Source: Siphonodentalium dalli
Lineage: Eukaryota; Mollusca; Scaphopoda; Gadilida; Siphonodentaliidae
Direction of reading: 5' to 3'
Assembly (NCBI GenBank): GCA_032622095.1
Contig: CP136065.1
Span: 98,957,343 to 99,021,342, forward strand
DNA: 64,000 nt
Part shown: in pieces, positions 1 to 12,100 of the stretch
Layout of the letters: each line of letters begins with the position of its first letter
Numbering within the stretch: position 1 is the first letter of the stretch
The notes under the pieces: model-generated
Told to the model about the DNA's origin: nothing
The model's input: only the letters and a program-made list of their open reading frames with translations
The model's database searches: none
Translations under genes and position numbers: made by a program

Positions 1-290
1 TCGAAAAAGGGCCATAACTCTCGCAAAAATGTGCGGAGCAAACTCATATTCGAACTTGACCTGTATTTTTGTCTGATAAATTCACCTATGAAATTTGCTT
101 TTGATTTAATTACCGAAACTAAAGTTATCATCCGGAAACCATTTCTGGACGCACGCACACACACGCACGGACGGACGGACGGACACTGGCTATTTTACGG
201 GGGACAAAAATGTGTCACGATGTGACATACGTGCGCAATCATGGTCTGTTATAACTCGTCAGTGGCAGTTAAAATGGGTCACCAATATTT
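1..290 (-). repeat. dispersed GTCCGTCC-headed repeat, copy 1
   Basis: Read on the minus strand this begins with runs of GTCCGTCC, continues with a stretch resembling GGAAATGGTTTC, and then GATAACTTTAGTTTCGGT. The same order occurs on the plus strand at 51,260-51,640, so this is an interspersed repeat. The left edge is cut by the window. The short open frame over it is a by-product. Repeats of this look are common in molluscan DNA as far as I know, but I could not search a library. Confidence 0.65.
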
Positions 291-835
291 GTGTTTCTGG
301 TCCGTACTCGACCATGCGGTGTACTGGGTCAAATATGGTGACAATTAGATGTGTTTGTCCGAAAAGGCGATGGCCTTAATTTTGACTTGCTTGTGAGGAT
401 ATCGAGAATTTCGTGCAGTGCGGTGAAGTGGAATAGTTGGTTTTCGCCAGTGTGGATGGGAACTTTCAGGGAAAACAACGTTAGTAAATGTTTTAACGAT
501 TGTTTTTCGAGTTGTCTGCAACAGAGGTAAAAAGTTAATTTTCTTGCGTTTATTGAACATTTTAGAGATGCCGATTGAACTGAAAATGCAACATGTCAAT
601 ATATTTTGAATGTGTATGTTGAGGAATGTATTTGGCTGACAGAGCCGTATATATGCTGGTATACGAAAAAACTTTTCCTGGTTTTGTCTTGATAGTCTCA
701 GATTTATCCACTGTCTTGGTCGGGTCTTAACATAACGAGCACTTGTGTTGTGCATTTTGTTTAGGGACATTAGGTGACTGAGGGCACCGATTGCAGAGGT
801 GAGGGGGGTGGGTAACAGCCATGATGGTGCTTAAC
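291..835. other. no gene recognised
   Basis: No exon, RNA gene or clear repeat was recognised. A 141-residue minus-strand open frame (345-770) matches nothing I know, has no splice context and shows no coding signature. Confidence 0.4.
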
Positions 836-3800
836 TTAAAATATACAGAATTGTAGACAATAATATGTGGGGCAATGTGTAATAGGACCACCTATTATTA
901 TCATAATTCAGTCAACAATTCTGGATTGAAAGAGAAAGTTCAATGAAAGTCAATTCATAATTCAGTTAATTTACAAGTGACAGAGCATATTTTGTGGGTT
1001 TTTTTATAATGATGACATCTTATTGCTTTTCTAGTAGACAATTCAGACAATAAGTATATGTATGTGGCAATACTAAATCAGAATTAGTTATACAATATTG
1101 TTACCATGATTCATAATAAACAATTAATTGAATTAATGAGAATCAATGGTCACAATTCAGTTTATTATGAGTGTGTGACAAAAATCAGTCATTTGGTGCT
1201 AATACAAGTGAATAATTACTTGCTGCTGACATAATATTATTAAAAGTGACACTTAACTTAAGAGCTTATTAACGATATACAGAATTATAAACAATAAGTG
1301 TGGGCATTTTGCAATAACTTCAGAATTTAGTTATGTTTCAAATGACAGAGTAAATTTTTGGTGATGTAATGCTGCCATCTTATAGCCACATGGCTAGAAT
1401 GCTTTAGCATTGGAATCGTAAGCTTTTCGTGCTACTTTCAGATTAATGTGTAATGAGTCCACACTACTTATTTTACTGGCAATCAGCAAATAAAGTGTCT
1501 TAACTGACATTGAATTTATCAAGAATAGTCCATATGTAAGGGATTTATTAATGAAACCAACATATTATTAATATGATTGTTAATCAACAAGTAATATGAC
1601 CTAATGATGCTAAACTTTTTCAAAATTAACATTACCAGATAATCTGAATTTGAGAATAAGTTCAATGAAAGTCAATTCAGAATTTAATTTTGTTACAAGT
1701 GATAGCAAATTTTTTGGGGGGGGGGGGTTTATACTAATATTATATTTTTCCTTAATTAATAGATCACTCAGGGAATGAGTATAAGCATAGGCATTCAAAG
1801 ATCTGAATTCAGTTATACATATTGTTACCATGATCCACAACCAACAATTAAGTGACGTTATAAGATTCAATGGTCCACAATTCAATTCATCATGTGTGTG
1901 TGATATTAAAAAATCTTTTAGTTCTAGTACCAGTGAATAATTTAATTGCTACAGCCATGATTGTCAAATTGATGCATTAACTTAAAATATACAGAATTAC
2001 AGACAATAATATGTTGGGGCAATATGTAATAGGACCACCTATTATTATCATAATTCAGTCAACAATTCTGAATTGAAAGAGAAAGTTCAATGAAAGTCAA
2101 TTCATAATTCATAATTCAGTTAAGTTACAAGTGACAGAGCATATTTTGTGGGTTTTTTATAATGATGTCATCTTATTGCTTTTCTAGTAGACAATTCAGA
2201 CAATAAGTATATGTATGTGGCAATACTAAATCAGAATTAGTTATACAATATTGTTACCATGATTCATAATAAACAATTAATTGAATTAATGAGAATCAAT
2301 GGTCAGAATTCAGTTTATTATGAGTGTGTGACATAAAGACAGTCATTTGGTGCTAATACAAATGAATAATTACTAACTTAAGAACTGATTAAAGATATAC
2401 AGAATTATAGACAATAAGTGTGGGCATTTTGCAATAGGACCACCTATTGCTATCATACTTCATCAAAAGTTCAGTTTGTTTGTACCCATGACTTAAGCAG
2501 TAATAAACATTGTTTTAAGTAATAGTATGTAGGGTTTAGTATTGAAACAAACCTATTAATAATATGATTATCAATCAATCAATAACAGACTTATTGAGGC
2601 TAAATATTTCAAAATTGACATAAGAGAATTTGCATTTGAGAGAAAGTTCAATGAAAGTAAATTCAGAATTTAATTATGTTTCAAATGACAGAGCAATTTT
2701 TTGGTGATGTAATGATGCCATCTTATAGCCACAGGGCTAGAATGCTTTAGTATAGGAATCATAAGCTTTTCGTGCAACTTTCAGATTAATTTCTAATGAG
2801 TCCACACTATTTATTTTACTGGCAATCAGCAAATAAAGTGTCTGAACTGACATTGAATTTATCAATAATAGTCCATATGTAAGGGATTTATTAATGAAAC
2901 CAACATATTATTAATATGATTGTTAATCAACAAAGTAATATGACCTAATGATGCTAAACTTCTTCAAAATTAACATTACCAGATAATCTGAATATGAGAA
3001 TAAGTTCAGTGAAAGTCTATTCAGAATTGAATTTTGTAACAAGTGATAGCAAATGTTTTTTTTTTATACTGATATCATATTTGTCCTTAACTAATAGATC
3101 ATTCAGAGAATGAATATAAGCATTAATAAATCGGAATTCAGTTATACATATTGTTAACATGATTCACAACCAACAATTAAGTGACTTAATAAGATTCAAT
3201 GGTCCACAATTAAAAAGTCTTTTAGTTCAATTACAAGTGAATAATTTAATTGCTACAGCCATATGTCCATATGTAAGGGATTTATTAATGAAACCAACAT
3301 ATTATTAATATGATTGTTAATCAACAAGTAATGTGACCTAATGATGCTAAACTTCTTCAAAATTAACATTACCAGATAATCTGAATTGAGAATAAGTTCA
3401 ATGAAAGTCAATTCAGAATTTAATTTTGTTACAATGATAGCAAATGTTTTGTTTTTGTTTATACTAATATCATATTTTTCCTTAACTAACAGGGAGGGGT
3501 GAAAAAATTTCTTCTGGCACGTATGCCGGGGTGGGTGGGTGGTCAAAGCCACCAACAAGCAATTTTTTCCGCAACTAAAAATTCCTGCTTGTTTTTAGTG
3601 TTTTGGCAAGGAGTTGGGCTTCAAAAATACTTTGAATCAGTTTGAATGAGAGAAATAATGTAATTCTAACTGGTAAACTGACTGCAGGCAGTTATCGTGT
3701 TGTATTTTGTTGCAAATTTTGAAATCCAAGATGGCCGCTGGCAGCCATGTTTTTTTGGCCGAATGACCTCAAAATTACTCATTCCTATTTACATGTCCAT

Positions 3801-5720
3801 GTTAACATCCATGATAAATAGTATGCACAGAAATTCATATACAGCTGTTTACAGTGAATTCCCCCCCCCCGCAAATCTCTGTTTTAGTGTTAAAAGGGGG
3901 GTGGGTGTCAAAAAATGGTCGGAAAAAACTGCCGAAAACGGAAAAAAATTTGGCGGTGGGGGTGGGTGGGTACAAAAAATGATCGAAAGGGAAAAAATGC
4001 CATACGTGCCTGAATTTTTTTTCCGACCCCCCCCCCCTGTAACTAATAGATAATTCAGAGAATGAACATAAGCATAGGCATTAATATATCTGAATTCAGT
4101 TATACATATGGTTACCATGATTCACAACCAACAATTAAGTGACTTTATAAGATTCAATGGTCCACAATTCAATTCATCATGTGTGTGTGATATTAAACAG
4201 TCTTTTAGTTCTAGTACCAGTGAATAATTTATTTGCTACAGCCATGATTGTCAAATTGATGCATTAACTTAAAATATACAGAATTATAGACAATAATATG
4301 TGGGGGCAATATGTAATAGGACCACCTATTATTATCATAATTCAGTCAACAATTCTGAATTGAAAGAGAAAGTTCAATGAAAGTCAATTCATATTTCAGT
4401 TAACTTAAAATATACAGAATTAGACAATAATATGTGGGGGCAATATGATGTAATAGGACCACCTATTATTATCGTAATTCAGTCAACAATTCTGAATTGA
4501 AAGAGAAAGTTCAATGAAAGTCAATTCATATTTCAGTTAAGTTACAAGTGACAGAGCATATTTTGTGGGTTTTTTTTATAATGATGTCATCTTATTGCTT
4601 TTCTAGTAGACAATTCAGACAATAAGTATATGTAGGTGGCAATACTAAATCAGTATTAGTTATACAATTTTGTTACCATGATTCATATTAAACAAATATA
4701 ATTAAATTAATGAAAATCATTGGTCACAATTCAGTTTATTATGAGTGTGTGATATAAAAACAGTCATTTGGTGCTAATTTAAGTGAATAATTACTTGCTG
4801 CTGACATAATTATTAAAATTGACACTTAACTTAAGAACTCATTAAATCTATACATAATTATAGACAAAAGTGTGGGCATTTTGCAATAGGACCACCTATT
4901 GCTATCATACTTCATCAAAAATTCAGTTTGTTTCTACCATGACTTATGCAAGTTATACATGCAACATTCAAGTAGTAATAAACATTGTTTTAAGTAATAG
5001 TCAGTATGTAGGGGTTTAGTGATGAAACAAACCTATTAGTAATAGGATTGTCAAACAATTAATAACTGACTTATTAATGCTAAATATTTCAAAGTTGACA
5101 TAACAAGAGAATCTGCATTTGAGAGAAAGTTCAATGAAGGTAAATTCAAAATTTAGTTATGTTTCAAATGACAGAGCAAATCTTTGGTGATGTAATGATG
5201 CCATCTTATTGCCTTGCTAGTAGACAATATTGAAAATATGTATATGTATGTGGCAACACTAAATCAGAATTTATTTATGCATTATTGCATAGCATGATAA
5301 CAGTTGGGTTCAATGTCACAATTCAGTTTATCATGTGTGCATGATATTAAAAAATCTTATTGTCAATCAACAAGAAAGTGACATGATGAGGCAAAAAGAA
5401 TTAAAAGTTGACAATATAAGTAAATCTGAATTTGAAAACAAGTTCAATGGGAGTGAATTAGAAATTTTGTTACAAGTGATGGAGAAAATATTTTGTTTTT
5501 TATACTGGTGCCATCTTATTGCTTTGATAGTATACAAACCAAATTATAACAATATAAGTATGTGACAACACTAAATCTGAATTTCTTTTTACATTTTGAG
5601 GTAATTTAGTGTTCCTTGTGAGGTAAAGTGACTAGGTCATTTATTTTTGTTAGTTGTAATCTGATGAGGTATTTATGTTATATTTGCATGATTATTTACA
5701 TTGAGACTGTTATTGAGACT
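836..5720. repeat. degenerate higher-order tandem array
   Basis: Long blocks recur in the same orientation. The block starting AACTTAAAATATACAGAATT begins at about 836, 1,978 and 4,264, that is 1,142 bp apart and then 2,286 bp (twice that). Inside each, shorter related subunits recur: the motif TTCAATGAAAGTCAATTCA or a close variant is seen near 940, 1,663, 2,090, 2,651, 3,005, 3,397, 4,375, 4,511, 5,130 and 5,440. Secondary duplications are visible: about 370 bp around 2,870-3,245 repeats at 3,265-3,480, and about 130 bp around 4,265-4,400 repeats at 4,400-4,530. This is AT-rich, satellite-like higher-order structure with no coding content. It ends about 75 bp before the ORF1-type gene to its right. 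Confidence 0.8.
3488..4036. mobile_element. G-run-ended short inverted-repeat element(s) nested in the array
   Basis: Within the tandem array, 3,895-4,036 carries GGGGGGTGGGTGTCAAAAAA at one side and TTTTTTTCCGACCCCCCCC at the other, with a GATCGAAAGGG-like interior. A damaged, oppositely oriented relative lies at 3,488-3,545 (GGCACGTATGCCGG). A third copy lies at 9,237-9,378. The TIR-like ends and small size suggest a nonautonomous DNA element. The homopolymer runs make the exact ends uncertain. Confidence 0.55.
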
Positions 5721-5771
5721 ACATATTTATATCATGTGTCCATAAATAAGAGTTTAGAATGTACATTATTA

Positions 5772-5777
5772 TTTATT
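5772..5777 (-). promoter_or_regulatory. polyadenylation signal AATAAA
   Basis: The minus strand reads AATAAA about 20 nt after the TAA stop of the ORF1-type gene, in an AT-rich context. This is the expected spacing for a 3' end signal of that transcript. Confidence 0.5.
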
Positions 5778-5794
5778 TGGCAAAATTTCAATAT

Positions 5795-6739
5795 TTAAAT
5801 GTCTGAGGCTGTTTTGATAAGTTTCTTGCTGTTGTTTGTGTACTTCACAATGATTTTGCCATTGTGGCTCCACGAGTCATCTATCCCATCTGTTTCTTTG
5901 GCCACTTTTATCAATTTACTGTTTATGTCTGTGAGGTCTTCCTTGATGACAATACTTTGACCTTTAAGTAGTCTTCTTTGCTGAACTACAAGATTCTTTG
6001 ATCTTCTGGTGGTAAATTGGCAAATGATGCCCCTTGGTCTGGTCTGTTTATCAGAATATACCCCCAATCTGTGAGCAATACTAATATCCTCTTTAGTTAA
6101 TTTAAGATTAAGTTTGTTTTGTATAACTTTCACTACTTCAGTTTCACATTCATCTGCTGTTTCTCCTCTTTTATCATTCCCAATTCCATAAATTCTAATA
6201 CTGTCCTTTCTGCTTTGTTGTTCTAGACTGTTCAATTTCTCATTTAGTTGCTTATTTTCCTGTGTTAGTTTGTTTATAGCTTCATCTTTTTCCATAGAGT
6301 CAACATGTAATTTGTCCATTTTCTTATCCATGTAGTCTATTCTCTTTTCTACTTCAAAGATCTTTCCTGTGAATTCCTCTTTTACACATTCAACTTTTTT
6401 CACATAGTCATCCTTCATTTTTTCTAAAGTCTTATCAAGATCTTCTGTTTTCACTAAGGGTTTCAACTGCTGATTTAGGTGGTCTTTAGTGACCAATGCT
6501 TCTAATTTGGTGTTCATTGCATTAATTTCTGTAAGTATTTTCTCTAGCTGATTGTCATGGGTTTTGGTGTTATCCAGACCGAAATTTATGGTCGATTGTT
6601 GACCATTGGCCACTGTTTTCTGTTTTTTAGGAGGAACTATCGGCACTTTTTTAGGTTTTGCCCCTTTTGATTGTTCGTTAGACATGCTCTCGTCTGCACT
6701 AGATGTTGAACTCATGGGAGTCTGACGTTTATCTGCCAT
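5795..6739 (-). CDS. intact stand-alone retrotransposon ORF1-type protein (coiled coil plus RRM-like domain)
   Basis: This is an uninterrupted 314-residue frame from ATG to TAA. Residues 1-50 are Ser/Lys/Pro-rich. Residues about 60-178 are a long charged coiled coil. Residues 180-258 have the signature of the RRM-like domain of non-LTR retrotransposon ORF1 proteins: RIYGIG at the first strand, an acidic helix with ADECE, HRLG at 223-226, and a PRG-x-x-CQF strand near 235-242. Residues 258-314 fit the C-terminal domain that follows. In known elements such proteins bind element RNA. No reverse transcriptase follows on the same strand; the downstream side is the tandem array. The frame has no stop or frameshift, unlike the other element genes in this window, so it is either young or retained. 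It could also be an ORF1-only nonautonomous element or a host-co-opted copy. A shattered relative lies at 55.0-55.8 kb. Confidence 0.85.
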   Translation of the reverse strand: MADKRQTPMSSTSSADESMSNEQSKGAKPKKVPIVPPKKQKTVANGQQSTINFGLDNTKTHDNQLEKILTEINAMNTKLEALVTKDHLNQQLKPLVKTEDLDKTLEKMKDDYVKKVECVKEEFTGKIFEVEKRIDYMDKKMDKLHVDSMEKDEAINKLTQENKQLNEKLNSLEQQSRKDSIRIYGIGNDKRGETADECETEVVKVIQNKLNLKLTKEDISIAHRLGVYSDKQTRPRGIICQFTTRRSKNLVVQQRRLLKGQSIVIKEDLTDINSKLIKVAKETDGIDDSWSHNGKIIVKYTNNSKKLIKTASDI

Positions 6740-6930
6740 AATATTGAAGTAATTGTTGAAAGAATTGTTGAGTCGAAAATAGGTGACAGCAATCGACCCG
6801 ATGAAAACGGCTTGTGATTCTCCGTTACCTGGCTTGTTATCATCAAATTCGATCTCGAAGTGTGCGGACTCTTGTGTAGATTCGTTTCTTCATAAATATA
6901 AGGCGCAGGACCAATTATAATATTATAAGA
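6740..6930 (-). other. 5' flank of the ORF1-type gene
   Basis: This is the region upstream of the ORF1-type ATG on the minus strand. No TATA box or recognised promoter was identified. It is less AT-rich than the array on the other side and may include the element's 5' UTR. Confidence 0.3.
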
Positions 6931-6989
6931 AGTGAGTTTAAATTCTCCACCAGCAAATGCTATACCACTTCAAGTCGCCATTTTGTGTT

Positions 6990-7025
6990 GGCCTGGTACA
7001 CGCATTAAATGTTCCAGTGCATTCT

Positions 7026-7083
<58 letters not shown>

Positions 7084-7270
7084 AGTCTCCCATTGGGAGA
7101 CTCGCATGTATAAGAGAATTCACTGGCTTACACGGTCAAGTTAAATATTGTTAGGCCAATGCATTATCTTTTATATGCGAGGCTCCATATGGGAGACTCA
7201 CATATTTAAGACAATGCATTGGCACAGGTTTTTCGCAAAATTTCAGGAAGCTCCAGTCATGGAAGGGTAA
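6990..7270. mobile_element. palindrome-pair MITE with (TA)n expansion
   Basis: Two hairpins lie in tandem. The first (7,014-7,127) reads CCAGTGCATTCTCTTATATA on the left and TATAAGAGAATTCACTGG on the right, with its left arm swollen by a (TA)n run. The second (7,155-7,223) reads GCCAATGCATTATC on the left and ACAATGCATTGGC on the right. The spacer (TTACACGGTCAAG) and the right flank (GGAAGCTCCAGTCATGG) match the element at 58,586-58,839, so this is a damaged copy of that family. The overlapping short open frames are artefacts of the (TA)n tract. Confidence 0.7.
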
Positions 7271-8720
7271 AGATAGTGCAAGCACATGTTTATTTTCTCG
7301 GGAATCCTTTTGTGCTATTTGAATTCTTATTTCAAAACGTCACTTGGTTTAAAAGTCAAAAACATCCGTTCTCACCAAGCTGAATTCAACAACATATCAA
7401 TATAATTTTCATTTTATCTTCGAAAACGTGTCATATCATCTGCTTCTGATTCATGAATTATCTCCTTTTGTGTGTCAACTGCGACTATTTTCCAGAAAAG
7501 ATGTCCATTCGACTATACATGCAAATAGGTGGCTTCCATATTTTTCCCGCTGTTAAGCACTGCTATTGCTGTGAGGGTGGAACCATTGACCACCTCAGCC
7601 CCAACGCAATCAATTTGTAACAAACGTCATACATAAACAACACCAAACTCAATACACAATATAAATAACAACAATAAAAGGGACCCAATGCACTCGCAGT
7701 ATGAAAATATGTAAACAAAAAAGTCTGTAAAAAAATGGACAAATAGATAAAGTTTGTTCTTATATTAATTATTGATAGCACTCCAATGACGAAATTTCGT
7801 GAGTTATCGATATGTAAACAAAACTGTATGAAGCGGTTTCTCAACAACCATCACTAAGCACGAAGTAAGTTAGACTAATTTCGTCTAAATATGATTTTCA
7901 GTATAGTTTTTTAATTTTTGACCGTTTCTAATATTTACCGTTGAGATTTTATTAAACTTTCGTATCTTATTGGACTTTGATCGCTAATGCCAATGTAATG
8001 TGTAATGTTAGTAATCTCGTTGTTGGAGACTTATTAATAATTAAAAATAAGAACAAAGTCTATCTATAGTTTTACATGTAATTGTTGAATATTGTTTTAC
8101 AGATTTTATAAAATGTATGTCCATTCGGATGGAATATTTCTAACTAATGTGTGTTTCTTCGTGCTTCAATTTTCTAACTGCCGAACCTTATAGTCTTGGT
8201 CTGACCTGCATGGTTAGACAACCAATATCTCCACCGTAATCACCGATGTTCCACTGGAATTGTATACGTACTTGTCCCTTCAATTATAACAATTAGACCA
8301 ACTACTCGAAATGTTTATATGATTCACACTTGTCATAGAAACGATACATGAAAATATTGTTAAACGGTACCGTACCGTACTCATAACAATAAATATAGCA
8401 TATTTCACAAATATAGATAAAACAGCCGACACTATATAAGAGAAATCACTGAGTCGCGGCCATGTTGGATCCATCCAGCACCCGTTCCGCGTTTGAAGTT
8501 CTACATGTCAAAGTTCTGGAGGTGCATCCCATATATGGAATCATGAATATTCACATGACTGTGACTCAGTGACAAGACTTATTGACGGAAGTAAATACGG
8601 TTCATGCTAGTCACATGCGTCACGTGCCGGTGTCATGTCAATAATCCAAAGGAGATAACAATTTACACCCGTCCGCATTACTAGTTGTTATATATAACAC
8701 TTATAAACATGTAATACATA
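7271..8720. other. no gene or repeat recognised
   Basis: This is AT-rich DNA between the ORF1-type gene and the last visible exon of the LRR gene. I looked on the minus strand for the next LRR exon (end of the LRR block, then EF-hand) and did not find one. The open frames here (7,563-7,847 and 8,280-8,474) have no family signature. Confidence 0.4.
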
Positions 8721-8723
8721 TAA

Positions 8724-8937
8724 TACATGTACATGTTCGGATGATGGGATATTTCGAGTGACATTTCTATACTATGTGCACTACTACGTGCCACGTTTTA
8801 CAACGATTGAATATCCATCGCTATCTAATCGTGAAGCCGGATTAAGTATATCTAATCGTGTGCGTATCATGTGGTTGTGCACATACATGTATAGAAATGT
8901 CAGTATAGATATCCCATCACCCGAACATGTACATGTA
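8724..8937. mobile_element. foldback MITE with about 60-bp arms
   Basis: The left arm begins TACATGTACATGTTCGGATG and the right arm ends CCCGAACATGTACATGTA. The arms also share GACATTTCTATAC and the paired GTGCAC. The total is about 214 bp. It ends 15 bp from the LRR gene's last visible exon, on the intron side of its splice donor. Confidence 0.7.
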
Positions 8938-8952
8938 ATATAGTATTCATAC

Positions 8953-9147
8953 CCTGAGTATTTTGAGAGTTCTGTTCTTTGTGACTCCCCGTAAAAGAAA
9001 ACGAAATGCGTCTATATTTATCCGATTTGCACTGAGGTCAAGCTCAATTAGCGTTCTGTTGTGGGACAACACCCTGCCCATGATAAAGCACCCTTCCACA
9101 CCGAAACCGTTCCAAGCCAAGTTGAGCATTTTCAGAGTAGTATTCTC
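8953..9147 (-). CDS. LRR gene exon 8 (last visible exon)
   Basis: This exon has 65 codons, residues 253-317. It is preceded by TTTATTTCAG and followed by GGTATG. It carries two complete 28-residue repeats (254-281 and 282-309) and the start of an eighth. Both ends are phase 0. It is the only exon here that holds two whole repeats. Confidence 0.9.
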
Positions 9148-12100
9148 CTGAAATAAAATTGATAAATATACATCATGTGATATAATAATATATTGATCTC
9201 TTGCATATATTAAGAAATTGTGAAATGTCATGTTTCTTGGGGGGTGGGTGTCGAAAAATGGTCGAACAAAAAATTGCTAAAACGGAACAAAAATTAGGGT
9301 TGGGTGGGCCCCGAAATTGGCCAAAGGTGAAAAGTCATCACACGTGTCTGAACTCTTTTTCCGACACCCCCTCCCCCATGGCCAGTGGGTTTATTTTATA
9401 GAGGTATAGCGTTCATGGTATCTGCTGTCCTTGCTGGTCATGAAATCAACACGTATATATATGATCGCCGGTATACCGGTATGCCGATGTTATCAAATCG
9501 TCTTGAACTGATTTCTAATTCTTACTCAACGCGAGACACGTCCACATATACCGTGGCTGACGAGTCTCGTCCGGTATAAACTACTTGGAATATATTATAA
9601 ACCATCATGGTGAATATTACATAAGTTAACTAATATCTGTCCTTGTCAATATGTATGTACACGGTGCATTTAAAGTATTACAAAAAAAAATGTAATTACA
9701 ACAGAAATGTGTATTCAGTCAATTATAGGCCATAGAAAAATTCTTTCGTCCAATATTTACACAGGCTTGGGTCTTCTCACGGATGCTTGTATACACTCGA
9801 CATCATTAGGCAATATTACTTGAATTCATACGGTGTCTTATACTGAAACACGAGGAAATATATCTACAGATCAGGCACATCCTGAATTCAACTACTACAG
9901 TTATATTTAACTATATGTATATAGGAGGTACGGCACACCAGCAATGTTATATATTTTATGCCTCCGAAACATGGCGAGCATTGCTCTTAGAACATGCTTG
10001 GGACTATACAACACACCAGGCGCCTATTTTTAGAAGCAAATTTGATTTTTGAGACAATGCCAATTTTTTTAGATTGAGTGGGATCCGAACCCCGGCCCGC
10101 CGGCGAGCGCGCCTTGCGACTCAAAGTCCGACGTCAATACCACACGGCCACCGACGCAACCCCAAAAAAGGAAGCTCGAATGGCCGCTGTATTCCGACGT
10201 CGCACTTAGGACACTATATTCACATTTTAAGGTTTCGATATATATATATGTATATAGTCGGGCCGGGGTTCGTATACCACCCAATCTCAAACAAATTGCA
10301 TTGTCTCAAAAATCAAATTTGCTTCTAAAAATAGGCGCCTGGTGTGTTGCATAGTCCCAAGCATGTTCTAAGAGCAATGCTCGCCATGTTTCGGAGGCAT
10401 AAAATATATAACATTGCTGCTGTGCCGTACCTCCTATATACATATATATAGAGACCTTAAAATGTGAATATAGTGCGACGTCGGAATACAGCGGCCATTC
10501 GAGCTTCCTTTTTGGGGGTTGCTTCGGTGGCCGTGTGGTATTGACGTCGGACTTTGAGTCGCAAGGCGCGCTCGCCGTCGGGCCGGGGTTCGTATCCCAC
10601 CCAATCTCAAAAACTTTGCATTGTCTCAAAAATCAAATTTGTTATATTTAACTATAGTTTTATTTAGAGGATTTTACTTGGTGTTTGTTTTATATCAGGC
10701 CCGATATCAGCCCTCGGTAACCTCATATCAGCATGAGACCGACTGTCCAAGGCTGATATTAGGTTAACCAGGGCTGATATCAGCCATCGGTAACCGCATA
10801 TCAGCATGAGACCGACTGTCCAAGGCTTATATGTCTTATATTAGGTTAACCATGGCTGATATCAGTCCAATAATAGCATATACGAACCAAGTAATATCCT
10901 ATTTATTAATTAGATCGCCTCTTAGTAACAGCGTAATATCGACAACATTACTATTTCAACTGAGTGACGTATATACACTATACATCAGTGAGGTAGAGTA
11001 GCTGCATGTCGTAAAACCATATTACTCGAATTTGTGATGTCGTAAAATGATATTACTCGGACTGGTGATGTCGTAAAATGATAATACTCGGTTTAAGGGC
11101 ATATTAAAGCGATATTCACCTAGTGCGATAGCACGCAGTTCTGAGCAAAATGTGATATATAATTAATAAGTAACTATGATACTTGAATACGGATATTGCC
11201 GTTTTGTGAATTCCAGATGAAATGAAATAGGCTGAAGAAGGTTAGAATACGAATTGTATCTGGATACTCTTCATTGCTGTAATGTTGTTAACCCTTTCAG
11301 TGCCAGGTCCGATTTTTGTATCAAACCATATACTATGTTCCAATGCATTCTCTTATATATGCGAGTCGACCATAGGATCATAGGTCCCCTCGCATATATA
11401 AGAGAATGCATTGGCCTAACAATTTTTCATCATTTGTTATTATTTTTTACAATTTTAATAATTTTTTCTGATATTCTTTAACAGACTTATTTTGTAGGTT
11501 TAGTGCCAGGGAATCTTACATTTTTCATGGGCATCAAAATTATTACTATGAATACTTGATGATAGTTTTGAGTTATAACATGCCCCTAAGGTTTTGACCA
11601 GTTTGTTTTTAAATTCGCTATAGCATGCTTAAGCATACCCAACAAAAATTCAACCCAAAAAAAAAAAAAAAAAAACGAAAATAAAAACACAAAAAAAATT
11701 ATTTTTTATTTTTTTAGGGCCGATTTTACAGACCGTAAATTAGGGCCGATGAGATCGAGATCGGCCCCTGGCACTGAAAGGGTTAAGAGTCCAATTTGGC
11801 TCTGTACTTGGTTGCGCGATCCCAATTTTTTTTTCACAAAAAAACAGGGAAATCTTATATCTGGCACCGTCAAATTCAACTACATGATAATAGTAATATA
11901 ACTATAATATTCGGGATGTGTTTGAACTTATCTATATGCGTGACCAATGAGTTTCGTCCTTGAAACCCTACATGTGAGCCTCATTGTGTCATTACATATA
12001 AGTGTAATCATGAATGCCATGTCCAATGGCGACTAGAACTTACGAACAACGCCGTACTCAAGCAGGTCGCCCCCTTCATTCTCAGGTGATTCCAGCTCAG

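Noticed and set aside
345-770. 141-residue minus-strand frame near the left edge as a further LRR-gene exon
   Set aside because: No LRR or EF-hand pattern and no fitting splice acceptor; the phase 0 continuation of exon 8 was not found here.
6932-7154. Open frames rich in Tyr-Ile on both strands
   Set aside because: They come from the (TA)n run inside a MITE hairpin.
10081-10602. Functional tRNA genes
   Set aside because: A- and B-boxes are present, but the sequence does not fold as an intact tRNA and is repeated within a SINE composite flanked by a target duplication.
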